Source: Epichloe hybrida (lineage: Eukaryota; Ascomycota; Sordariomycetes; Hypocreales; Clavicipitaceae). Taken from it: 63,783 bases of DNA. The stretch lies in the NCBI GenBank assembly GCA_019022495.1, contig JAFEKR010000093.1:1-63783 (forward strand), given 5' to 3'. Positions 35,702-45,960 of the stretch are shown piece after piece. The position numbers were made by a program, and so were the translations under genes. The notes beneath the pieces were generated by a model. That model made no database searches. It was not told where the DNA came from and saw only the letters and a program-made list of their open reading frames with translations. Positions within the stretch are counted from its first letter, which is position 1; every line of letters begins with the position of its first letter.

Positions 35702-36532
35702 TTTAAAAGGTGGGTTGCGGGTTGGTTCTCGCGGCTGCATAGCATACAGGACACTATAGATGAGAAAAGGAGCAGGCGAGATGATGAGCAGTACAAGCAA
35801 TGAACACGGCGGCGACTGGCGAATTCAACGTGTCGACTATTGCATACGGATGGAATGCAGAGGCAGCAGAGCCGAGGTTGATGATTGGACTTGGATCTGC
35901 TTGGCGATGGAAGTTTGGTACAAGATGGGGTAGCTGCATGCTGCATGCTGCATGCTGCATGTTTGCTGCCGAGGCTCGGCGCGACGAGGAACCGAGTCCC
36001 TCCCGTCCGTCATGGCGGCAAGTTAATAGCAAGTGGCAACCAAATCGTGTTCGGACGAGTACGGACCGTACGGTTGACGGTTTTCGATGCCGAGGCATAA
36101 TACGTGGGCTCGGGGACGGCAACGGCAGTTCCATTTTCCGACTTGGTGCTTTACCTCTCACAAGCTGTCGCCAGACTCACCATTGAACGAGTTCCGTGGC
36201 TCCCGGGTTGATGAAATCTGAACAGAACACGCTGTCCTGTCCTCAGGGTCTCAAGACTCATGATATCCTGTCATGGGAAATGCCAAGCTATTAGTACCTC
36301 GCCCGAAAAGCCTGTTCGAGTCGGCGCGCGCAAATCACAAGCCACAAATGAATGAGGGCCCAGAAAAGAGGAGACGATCACGCGTTTTCGATGTCATTTC
36401 TCAATTGCACCGCCGTCATTGACGTATTAGATACGTACGGATTACACACGAAGAATTTTGCACACGCATCTCAAATATTGTCTTTGGACTACGTGGAAGT
36501 CCAGCATTGCCTCGAATGCAATCTTCCATAGT

Positions 36533-36566
<34 letters not shown>

Positions 36567-37048
36567 CGTCAACCCGCAAAGTGCCCCAAACGCGTCCAAT
36601 GCCTGGATCACAGGATATGGTTGCCATGAATCGGCATATTTCTCCGCCCAACAAGTTTTCATGACATTGCGCATCGTAAGAGCATTTGCTCCTTTGCCAT
36701 GGCCACCAGCCACAACTGCATGTCAAAATGCTAATCCATCATCTTGACTGAAAAGGGGCAGCGCAGCTTTGCTCGGAGAGGCTAGACTCCGATAGAGTGC
36801 CAAAGCCAAACTTGCTACGCTCCTGCAGCTCGTTGCCGCAAAACCTTGGGAAAGCCACTTCATCATGCTCATATAAAGAATATGCCCCTTTGCACTTGCC
36901 AACTTTGTCCGTCAAACTTCCCTGTTTGTGCGTTCATGTCGGATTTCGCGACTTTGCTCTTTACATAGATATTGCCTTCACTATCATCATCACTGGGCAC
37001 CTGGTTCCGGTGCCTCTCTTTCAGCATACCAAATACATCTTCATCATC
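35702..37048. other. divergent intergenic region, acyl-CoA dehydrogenase / transporter
   Basis: This 1.35 kb is shared upstream DNA for two outward genes. It contains four CTGCATG units at 35934-35961 and a run of 29 T at 36536-36564. The sequence just before the transporter start is open in the same frame but looks like 5' UTR. No gene is seen. Confidence 0.5.
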
Positions 37049-38752
37049 ATGGCGCCTGGATTTCTGGGCAAGATGCGGAAGAGCTCTGCGGCAGGCTCTG
37101 CCTCGGGGACGGACGAGAAGAGTCGCAGGCGTCACAGCGATAAGAAGACAGCTGATGCATTGACTACGGTCATCCAAGTTCCGAGTGTCACTACCGGCGA
37201 CATGTTTGGCAGTGATGAGGTGGCCAGGGCAGCGAACCAACACGAGCAAAGCATGTCGATGAGATATACCGTCAAGTATTACCATGTCGCCATGATCTGG
37301 GCAGCATTGATGGCGGCGCCCATCATCATGGAAGGCTACGAAACGGCACTCGTTCCCAATTTCTTCTCCTACGAGGCTTTCAAGAAGAAGTTTGGCCAGA
37401 TGGCCCCGGGCCAGACCGAGTACACTATACCAACCGCATGGCAATCGGGAATCACCATCGCAGCTGCCGGTGGTCAGCTGATTGGGCTTTGGCTCGCTCC
37501 TCGTGTGGTCAACCGTATGGGGTATCGCATCTGCAGCACTGCCGGGTTCGTGTGTGCCGGGCTTTGTCTCATGCCTGGCTTCTGGTCAATGAATACCGGA
37601 AAACCTTTGGCTGTATTCCTCGCCGGCGAACTTCTTCTGGGAATACCTTGGGGATTGTTCCAGGGCATCACTCTGCCCTACGTATCTGATATCACCCCGC
37701 TTCAACTCCGAGCACCCGCGACGACCATGATCAATGTATTTTGGCTGGTCGGGCAGCTCGTATCGGCTGGTGTCTTGAGGGGAACCAGGGAGATCAAGAA
37801 TGAAGAATGGAGCATCAAAGCCCCCATGCTTGTGCAATATGGCTGGCTGCTTCCGCTGCTCTTCGCTGCATTCATGGCGCCCGAGAGTCCTCTATATCTG
37901 ACCCGAAATAATCAAGACGAACAGGCGAAGAGGGTTCTCCGACGCCTCAACCGCGATCCCCTGTTTGATGCTGACGGTGCGCTGTCCGTTATGAGAGCTG
38001 TCAACGCCCACGAGAAAGAACAATCCGAGCAAATGGGGCTACTGGGGTGCTTCAAAGGGATCAACCTTCGGCGAACGGAGATCGCTGTCATGGTTTATGT
38101 CACACAGCAATGGGTAGGGACACCTCTCATATTCTACTCGGTCAAGCTTTTACAGAAAGGCGGGTTGTCTGAGGAACACGCCCTTTGTGTCACCATTGGG
38201 ATGTATGCTCTGTGCATCTTGTCGACACTCTCCTCCATGTTGGTGATGCGTCGTGTTGGGCGACGGACTCTGTGGCTTGGCGGACTGCTGTTCGAAATCA
38301 CCTGTCTCGCCACAATTGGTAGCCTTTCCTTCTTCTGCCAAGACGGGCCCAAAGCCATCTCATGGACCATTGCTGCCTTCTTGATTCTCTTCGCCGTGGT
38401 GTACAATTTTACGATTGGACCCGTATGCTACACGATTGTTGCAGAGACACCAGCTACCCGAACCAAGGCTGCAACCAACTCGATTGCTCGCGGGACCTAC
38501 ATTGTATTGGCGATTGCCAACCTCTTCCTCGTTCCGAACTTGCTGGAGAACAAGCCTGTGGGATGGGGTCTTGGAGCTCGAGCTGCCCTGGTCTGGGCCG
38601 GTACAGCTGCCGTTTGCCTGGTATGGGCCTGGTTCCGTTTACCGGAGATGAAGGATCGTACACCCGCCGAGATTGATCTCCTGTTTGAGAACAAGATTGC
38701 AGCTCGACATTGGCGCAAGGCTGTAGTCTGGAGGGACTACGAACTGACGTGA
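37049..38752 (+). CDS. MFS sugar transporter, maltose-permease-like
   Basis: 567 residues in one exon. After a basic, Ser-rich cytosolic tail come twelve predicted membrane helices, the first at VAMIWAALMAAPIIMEGYETALV. Sugar-porter landmarks are visible: NRMGYR after the second helix, PESPLYLTRNNQDEQAKRVLRRLNR in the central loop, RRVGRRTLWLGG in the second half, and the C-terminal RLPEMKDRTPAEIDLLFE. The PESPLYL and RLPEMKDRTPAEID variants resemble fungal alpha-glucoside (maltose) permeases more than hexose carriers, but the substrate is not proved by sequence. The start was chosen at the ATG before APGFLGKMRK. The upstream in-frame extension lacks coding character. A Zn2Cys6 regulator lies convergently downstream. 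Confidence 0.9.
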   Translation: MAPGFLGKMRKSSAAGSASGTDEKSRRRHSDKKTADALTTVIQVPSVTTGDMFGSDEVARAANQHEQSMSMRYTVKYYHVAMIWAALMAAPIIMEGYETALVPNFFSYEAFKKKFGQMAPGQTEYTIPTAWQSGITIAAAGGQLIGLWLAPRVVNRMGYRICSTAGFVCAGLCLMPGFWSMNTGKPLAVFLAGELLLGIPWGLFQGITLPYVSDITPLQLRAPATTMINVFWLVGQLVSAGVLRGTREIKNEEWSIKAPMLVQYGWLLPLLFAAFMAPESPLYLTRNNQDEQAKRVLRRLNRDPLFDADGALSVMRAVNAHEKEQSEQMGLLGCFKGINLRRTEIAVMVYVTQQWVGTPLIFYSVKLLQKGGLSEEHALCVTIGMYALCILSTLSSMLVMRRVGRRTLWLGGLLFEITCLATIGSLSFFCQDGPKAISWTIAAFLILFAVVYNFTIGPVCYTIVAETPATRTKAATNSIARGTYIVLAIANLFLVPNLLENKPVGWGLGARAALVWAGTAAVCLVWAWFRLPEMKDRTPAEIDLLFENKIAARHWRKAVVWRDYELT

Positions 38753-39762
38753 AGAATGGTTGCCACGAGTCTGAAGGCGCAAGGAAAATAGGAATGTCTT
38801 GCTTGGAACTAGATGTGAAGAAGAGTGGAGAGGGGGGATGGGTCGGGGTCTGCAGGAGATTCTGGTACGCAAAAGGCAGAAGGGCTAAGGGGGGAAAGAA
38901 GGGGAAAAAAACAACAACAGAAAATAACCAAAAAGAGTCAGTAGCGCAAACATGAATTGATTTTATTAGTAAGCTTGTGAGGGTGTTGTTTGGTCAGAAG
39001 GCGGTTCGTATATATGTGATTCAATAATGTCGTGCTGCCTCATCTACGCAGCTTGAGCACAATCCAGGAAGCAATACGGTGTCCCAATAATAAAATACAT
39101 GCTTATAAAAGACGTTGAGAATACATAGGTCGGCGGCACCATGGAGCCACCCGCCGACATCCAAAGGCCGTTTGCAAACACAACGAGGGGGAATGAATAT
39201 GACGAAGCTCGGAATCAAAGAGGCCATGAAGACAACGATCAGAGACTCGGCGGCCAGAAAATCTGAACGACGACGATGCAGGCGCAGTAGGAGGGAACTC
39301 TGAGCCAATGAGGTATGACGGACGGAGAAGAGGAGAGATGCCAATGAGATTGGCGATGAAGGCTGCTACGTCCGTTGGGGAGGGGGGGGGGGGGTGGTTT
39401 TCCGCTCCATGCAGCAGAATATGCGGCTTCTGCAAGGCCGTAGGGCTGCAGCCATCTCCACCCATATCAGCTGCAAGAAGATGTGCCCCAGCTTCAAATC
39501 TTATGTAATTCCATAATGGGTACGGAGGAGTATCACGAGAGAAAAACAGGATCCTCCCGCCCCCCCCCGCCCCCCCACACACACAAACATACGAAAAAAA
39601 GAAGAACTCGATATTCATGCTATACATGTATCTACATAGTCTGGCATTGTTTCCCCACTTCCCCTTAGCCTTATTTGGAGCCGGGTTTTTTTTTTTTCTT
39701 CATCAACCCTCATACATCATTTCTTCTTCAAAGGCAGCTTCGCGACCTATTGAATCGCAAGT
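38753..39762. other. convergent intergenic, 3' UTRs
   Basis: This 1.0 kb lies between transporter and regulator. It holds G- and C-runs near 39381-39393 and 39557-39577 and no supported gene. Confidence 0.5.
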
Positions 39763-42077
39763 TTAGCTTAGCAGGTTAGGCATCGTCTCGGAATTCTCAA
39801 TTTCGTTGATTATCGAGTCGTCGGTTGCAATGGTGTTGAGCATGTCTTCTGGAGATAGCCCTAACCAAAACTGTGAATTTGATCGTTGCTGCTTCTTGAC
39901 TTTGTATATCTCCTGAGCAACCGCCTTGCTCACGAGCTCGGTCTGCCGCGCCCCAGACCTCAGATAACCGGTTTAGAGCTCCGATATTCAGGCGCACCTG
40001 TTGGCGGAGGTCATCGTCATCATGTGGTATGAAAAACAGAGCCCATCTACTGAGATGAACAATCGACGAGAGCGTGATAACACAGGTGAAGAAATGGGTG
40101 TGAGAGAGAAGAGGCACTCGGTGCGTAATCATGGAACTGATGCTGTTGGCAGATTGTATAGTGTGCCTCGTGTGAGCATTGAACAAATCTCCAGACGGTA
40201 TTGTCTGATGTGGCGCACAGGAATTGATGTCCCGTGTCGGCGAAGAATCGAGCCGCGAGTGTGGCTGATGTAGCATGATGGACGTAGCCTGGTTCATCAT
40301 GTGAGCCTGGAACATCATCTCGTCCAGCTTTCCATTCTTTTGTAGAGCGTCTCTCTTCGATTGAGGAAGGTGAAGCCGCCAATTCGTGAGAAGAGTTTCA
40401 GTCTTCGTAAGATTCTCATCGTCTGGCCCGAGTATGGGGGGCGTTCTCATGAGCTTTCCCAGATTGCGTGCGCAAAGAACTCGATAGGCAAAGGATGAGA
40501 ACTCCCGGTCCTCTCCAGAGAAATCTTGGTCCTCGAGATCCTCCAAGTAAAGGGGAATAGAAATTCGCTTGGAAGAAAAGGAGAAAGTTAGTTCAATCCG
40601 TCTGGTCACGTTTTGGGCACAATCAAGTCATCATCTGTGCCCACTTACAGCTGCCAAATACTGCTCTTCTTCACATGGCAACGCAGCGCCAGCTGCTATG
40701 TCGAAAAGAAGAAAATTGGTAGCTCGGTGAACACCAGCAATCATTCCATCGATGACATAGAGGTCCCACCAAGTCCGGCGCCAACTTTCCTCCAATACGG
40801 GGATGCCACGTCCGTGGTTCGTCGCGAACTCCCTGGTATGAAGTCCTAGCTCGAGGGCCATAGCTTCCACGTCCTTGAGAATCGCTCTTGCCTTTTCCTG
40901 CTGGCAGTTGCCGTCGAGTCCCACGATCAACAACATCATGGCCTGGACCAAGAAACCATCTTGCGAACGTTGTTGATGATAAATAAGCCCAAGGGCTTCG
41001 TTGAAAAGTCTTTCTCGTTCTCCGACGCCAATGGCTAGAAATATTGAGCCGATCCATCTGATGGCTGAGAGCAACGGTTGTGTTGAGGGTTCCTTTGATA
41101 CTTGCAAAAGAAATGGCTTGGGCAGAACAAAGGGATGAGACGCATGGAAGTGGTAGTAGAACGACTCTAAACACTTCTCCTCCAGAGCGAGAGCGGGGCT
41201 TCGTGAAGGCACCCTGTTGCCGACACCGTTGACGACCCAAGATGCTGGGTCGACTCCATTGATGGCACAGTAGGACTTGTAGAGCTCTGCATTACTTGGA
41301 TGATGATGGGGAGCAAACTGAGCACCCGAGGGAGTGTGTGACGGAGTGTGCAACGGAGTGTGTAAGGGAGTGCGTAAGGGAGTGTGCGGGGCCACGTCCG
41401 GAGGTGCAAAGGAGCCTCCAACAATGCTGGGCATATTGGTTGATGAACCTGTTCGTGCACCAAGGAGCATCGGGCAATCTGATACACTCGAGGTCTCATC
41501 AGGAGGGGACGCAGCCTGCCTCTTGTTCGGATTCTGACTCGCTCCACGACGTGGTCCTTTGTATCCTCTGCGTGAGGCAACGTACACGCATTCGCTCTGT
41601 GTACCGACGCAGCGAGCACAGGGTGTTTGGCCATCACACTTCAGGTGCTTACTGCGCTATCGATAACAAATAAGGTTAGGAAAGCTGGCGTTGGCCACGC
41701 AGTAATAATGGTGATTGAGTACAGACCAGACAGGTTAGGCTCGACGACATACGTATAGAATGACATGATGAAAATGCCGGCAATACAACAAGAACGCGGG
41801 CAGAAAACAAGCGAGGATATGGAAAATAGAAGGACAGCAAAGAAAACTTTGTAAAGCTTACACAGGCTAAGCACGCTGCCGGCACAGTAGATTCTCTCGA
41901 ACGTCCATCGCTGCTCGTCTCGGAGGTAGAGTTTTTATCAGCATCGGCGACAGTAGCAGGGGTGTTACTCTGTGCTTGGGAGTTTGGCGATGAATCAGAA
42001 GACATGGAAACTGTGCGAGTCTGAAATGTAGAGCACAAGTCTGCATCAGAATCTGGGATCGTGGGATCAATCGCCAT
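39763..42077 (-). CDS. Zn2Cys6 transcription factor with fungal-specific regulatory domain, C-terminal frameshift
   Basis: Three exons: 42077-41862, 41656-40649 and 40567 onward. The first junction rebuilds the zinc cluster perfectly: CLAC from exon 1, then RSKHLKCDGQTPCARC and a final Cys, the C-x2-C-x6-C-x6-C-x2-C-x6-C pattern of a Zn2Cys6 DNA-binding domain. A linker with five TPxHTPL-like repeats follows, then the fungal_trans middle-homology region (CLESFYYHFHASHPFVLPKPF, ESWRRTWWDLYVIDGM, VLCARNLGKLMRTPPILG). Near 39930 the frame appears broken. As read, it stops at 39797. The neighbouring frame continues with ELVSKAVAQEIYKVKKQQ..QFWLGLSPEDML, as in related factors, and stops at 39763-39765. 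A one-base gain (or two-base loss) would explain it. The target genes are unknown. The adjacent sugar transporter is a candidate. Confidence 0.85.
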
Positions 42078-43145
42078 TCCAATAAAAAATCTTGATTATT
42101 GCAGGAACTGGCTCTCTGAAGTCGAGATTGGCGCAGAGAGGGAGCAGAGCAGAAATGGTCAGTGGTGCTCCGTACTTGGGGGGAAAAAAAAACTTAAAAA
42201 TTGGTTACAAGACAAGCAACCCAGCAGAAGGAATCGGCCGACCGCAAAGCCACGTGTGAAGCGAGTCCTCTGTTCGGAATAGTTGAGTGGTGTCAAGAGT
42301 CAAGAAGGGGCGGACTGATGACAAACAACGCTGGACTGCAGATGCAGACGGGACGAGTCAGCCGATTGCCTCCCCAGGGGGGCGACTCAATTGGTCGACG
42401 TTTTGGTAACATCAACCAATGGCAAGATGCGGCGCTGTGTCCCAGGATCTCAGAAGTTGGAACGAACCAATCGCCTCTACGCCCCCCCGGCTTGTATCTG
42501 AGACTGCCCTGCCACACCTGCCACGCCCTGCCACGCCCTGCCACGCCCTGCCAACTGTCGGATTTCCAACCCACTGCCGAGCCGTCACACTTTATTACAG
42601 AGTGTGTACGGATCCGTACCAAACGAACAATTCAATGCGTTTGTCGAGCAATGATTTGTTGAGAGAAACTGTTTCGCAACTTCGTCAAAAAGGGTTGTCT
42701 GCACCTTGTTCCCCTGTGAGCAGGTCCAAGTCGCGGTATTACATAGTTTGGCCTACGAATTATTACGGAGTAATGAGACTATGTAGAAGCTCGTCTCGGG
42801 ACCCCTTGGGCTAAGGAACGGCCCGACAACGACCAAAAAACAACTCGCGGCTCGTTCGTCTGACTGACAAGTCATAATAGCACAATATTACATGTGCTGC
42901 AGGCGAGGGGATATCGCATCAGACCCAATGCAGGCAAACGGCGGCTCATCAACAAGGAATAGGCAGGCATACCGAGTACATATTATTAATTGCGTAATTG
43001 CGATGGAAACCAGCTGGAACCCAGCTGTTCCAGCTGTTCTCTGGACTTGTTTTCTCCGTCTGCCCCGCGGCCCCACATATACCCACACGCCACCGCCAAA
43101 CCCCCCTCTCAAGTGGACTCAAAACTCATCAAATCGGTGACACCG
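42078..43145. other. intergenic up to the transposon island
   Basis: This 1.07 kb has normal base composition. It is the promoter side of the Zn2Cys6 gene, followed by sequence up to the MULE target duplication. It contains a short decamer repeat CCACGCCCTG (three full copies, about 42520-42550). No gene is seen. Confidence 0.5.
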
Positions 43146-43153
43146 TAATTAAT
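43146..43153. repeat. MULE target site duplication, left copy
   Basis: TAATTAAT directly abuts the left terminal inverted repeat, and an identical 8-mer abuts the right one (53600-53607). An 8- to 10-bp duplication is what Mutator-like transposons leave. Confidence 0.8.
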
Positions 43154-43203
43154 GGGCGTGGGTAAAAGGCAACCCTGTTTTGTTAAATAGCAACCCTATT
43201 ATG
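43154..43203 (+). repeat. MULE left terminal inverted repeat (about 50 bp)
   Basis: It pairs with the reverse complement of 53550-53599: GGGCGTGGGTA, a short mismatch, then CAACCCT.TT.TGTTAAATAGCAACCCT. The octamer GCAACCCT occurs twice in each end, 21 bp apart, and may be a transposase binding site. Confidence 0.85.
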
Positions 43204-43239
43204 GCTAGCAGGTGGCTAAGACGCCTAATACTAGCTGCC

Positions 43240-44345
43240 TATAGTAATTTACATAGTAAGTCTATACTAAGTGTCTAGACTATCTTATATTATTAACCTT
43301 GCCTCTTATACTTACCTTTAATTTTAATTAATATAATACTAATACTCCTATAATATTAATAACTCCCCTAGGGTATTTTATAAAGTTATCTTTACCTTCT
43401 ATTACTTAATACTAATGCCTTTATTATTATTAATATTATTCTCTCTATTATCTAAAGGAGTATCTTTAAGTCTTATAGCTATTTAGGCATATACTTAAGG
43501 ATACTTAGTACCTAGCTTATATAGGTTATTATTAAAGATATTAATAACCTCTTTTAAAGCTATTTATAATATTTAAATTATAGTAAGTGCTATTAAGGGC
43601 AGTGGTTAAAGGGTATTCTAGGTAGTATAAGTATTATTATCTTCCTTTACCTAGGTACGCTTAAATTTAAAGGGCTTATAAGTTATACTTATAATAGGAT
43701 TCTTCCTCTTTTCTAACCTAAGGGCTTCCTTTAGCTTACCTTTTACCTTTATTACTAAGGGTTTAAATAGTCTTACCTAAGAGCCTATATCTAATAGTAT
43801 AATAACACTATAATATTAGTGCTAATGCTTATTAATATTACTAAGTTTAATAGGCTACCTTTCCTTAATATAATACTAAAGATAATACTAGTATAGTATA
43901 CTATAATATAATAAGCTTATAAGGTAAGTATAGTGTTTTTATAAGCTTTTCTTTAGTAAGTTTTAGCTTCTTTATAGGCTTTAGTCCTAGGACCTTTTCT
44001 TTATTAACCATTAGCTATAATATAATATATAAAATTTTCTCTTAAATTAAGCTATAGTATAGCTACTATAATAGATTTAGTAGCTTATAAAATCTATAAG
44101 TTAAGGCTTATTAAGCTTAAGTAACCTAATTAGTCTAATAGTTTTATAAGCACTAAAAAACATAGCTTAAATTACCTATATTACTCTAAAGGGCTTGCTT
44201 TATTACTAAATTTAAGAATTTAATAATAGAGGTAATATAATAACTAAAGTAATAATATTAATTAACATAGTATAAGATAAGCTTCTCTTTAAATAGATTA
44301 ATCTAGGTCTATAGCATATATTTAATAGCTTAATCTAGGAACTTA
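43240..44345 (-). pseudogene. MULE transposase remnant, C-terminal part (presumed)
   Basis: By position this should be the rest of the transposase, beyond the retrotransposon insertion. RIP has removed recognisable motifs. I could not confirm the SWIM-type zinc motif expected here. The assignment rests on the element borders, not on sequence similarity. Confidence 0.4.
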
Positions 44346-44350
44346 CTAGG
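44346..44350. repeat. LTR retrotransposon target duplication, left (CTAGG)
   Basis: CTAGG directly precedes the 5' LTR and recurs directly after the 3' LTR at 52235-52239, a perfect 5-bp duplication made by the integrase. Confidence 0.9.
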
Positions 44351-44620
44351 TGTTAGGAGCGCAGAGGTCAAAGATAGGATGTTTATCGAAGCGGGTCTTC
44401 GGAGAACCTTCAGGCCATGCGGATAATAAAGAGGCTAGCTAGCTACAAGATAGCTATGTGCTTATAGAGCAGGGTATTTATTAAAGATAGCGTATATTAT
44501 TAGTGCTAGGTTAGAGATTAAAACCTTCACGCACCTACCCCTAGCTAGTATCTATCTAGTAGTAACTATAATAGTCTTAGCTATTACTTTATTCTTAACC
44601 TTTTAGTGTAAGCTATAATA
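44351..44620 (+). repeat. 5' LTR (270 bp)
   Basis: Begins TGTTAGGAGC and ends at the position matching the TG..CA border of the other copy. It aligns with 51965-52234 without gaps. All differences I see are C/T or G/A. The first about 110 bp are nearly free of RIP, and the inner part is more mutated than the matching part of the 3' LTR. Confidence 0.93.
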
Positions 44621-45109
44621 AATTAATCTCTCTTAACCTTTTTAAGGATATAAACCATTAGCTAGATTATTATATAGCTAATACTCTAAAGATTTACTAG
44701 AAATACACTAGTACCTTATAATAATAAAGCTATAGATAATTAGGAAAATAGGGAACCCCTATAATCTAGAACTATAGATAATAAGGTATAATAAACACTA
44801 CTTAATCCTAATTTAGGTAAAGGTATAGATAATATAACTAAAGAAAAAAGGGTATTATAGTAACGCTATAAGGTTATATAATCTAAGCTATATTGCCTTT
44901 AGAGGAGATAAGAGGTCTTATAGATAAAGGCATAAATTAGAGAGCTTAAGGTAAATCTAGGATTAGCTAGACCTTAAACTAGACCTATAATTACCCCTTA
45001 ATTTAGACCTATAATTACCCCTTAAACATTAGCTATAATTCTACCTATAGTCTATAGTAATATAGTAGTAATTATATAGTAAGGTAGTCTTATTAAAATA
45101 TAAATAAAA

Positions 45110-45960
45110 ATGCCTACGTATAAAGGGGAAATATATAAAAGCCTATAGAATTTCTTAGTAGACTTAGATATACTATTTAAATTAGACTACTATACCTTTA
45201 AGGATAATGTAACTAAGGTAGCATATATAAGTAGCTGCCTAGCTAGTAATATAAAGTAATAGTAAATACGTTATATAGCTATAAATAAGTATGTAAATTA
45301 TTTGTTAATTACCTAGGTAGATTTCCTAGAATAGTTAAAAACTAGAATAATAGATATAGGTGTAAGACACTTAGAAGCAATAAGGTTATTACTAAATCTT
45401 AGGCAAAAGAATAGCTAATTATTTTAATCCTTTATATAAGCCTAGGATAAGGTAAAAGCTAAGTTACCTAAAGAAATCCCTATATATCTAAGAATTATAA
45501 TCTTTTTAAATAGCTTAAATAATACTATAAGGAAGCAGATAATTAGTTAAGAGATTCTAATAACCTAGAGCTAACTATAAGGCTAGGGTAAGAAAGCAAA
45601 GGTTATAATAGGTTTAGGCTAAAATAATAAAAAAGGTTAGGACTTTAAAAGAAAGAGGTAATACTTTTATTTTATATTACCTATAAATAGGGCGTAGTAA
45701 TAAAGCAAAGACTAAGGGAAAAGATTATCCCTAGTGTATTATAAATATAAAAAGCCTAGGCATACTATACTAACTTATTAGGCACTAGATTATTCTACCT
45801 ATAAAAGTACTAAATATATAACTAAGAAGCATAGGGAAAGCAGTAATAAAGCTATGTCTTCTAATATAATACTAGTTTAATTAGCATAGACCTAGGAATG
45901 CAATCTTACCGTGAAATACCCTGTAAATAATAGAATAAGAATATAGGTATCTCTATAATA
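45110..45960 (+). pseudogene. gag remnant
   Basis: Reading through RIP stops in the plus strand shows a gag-like capsid region (FLVDLD..FKLDYYTFKD.VTKVAY) from about 45160. A zinc-knuckle remnant follows near 45738-45780 (Y..KKPGH, with one Cys lost). Multiple in-frame TAA/TAG codons abolish it. Confidence 0.7.

Noticed and set aside
36797..37048. 84-residue upstream extension of the sugar transporter
   Set aside because: Low coding character and an extra Cys-rich, hydrophobic leader not seen in the family. The ATG at 37049 begins the usual cytosolic tail.
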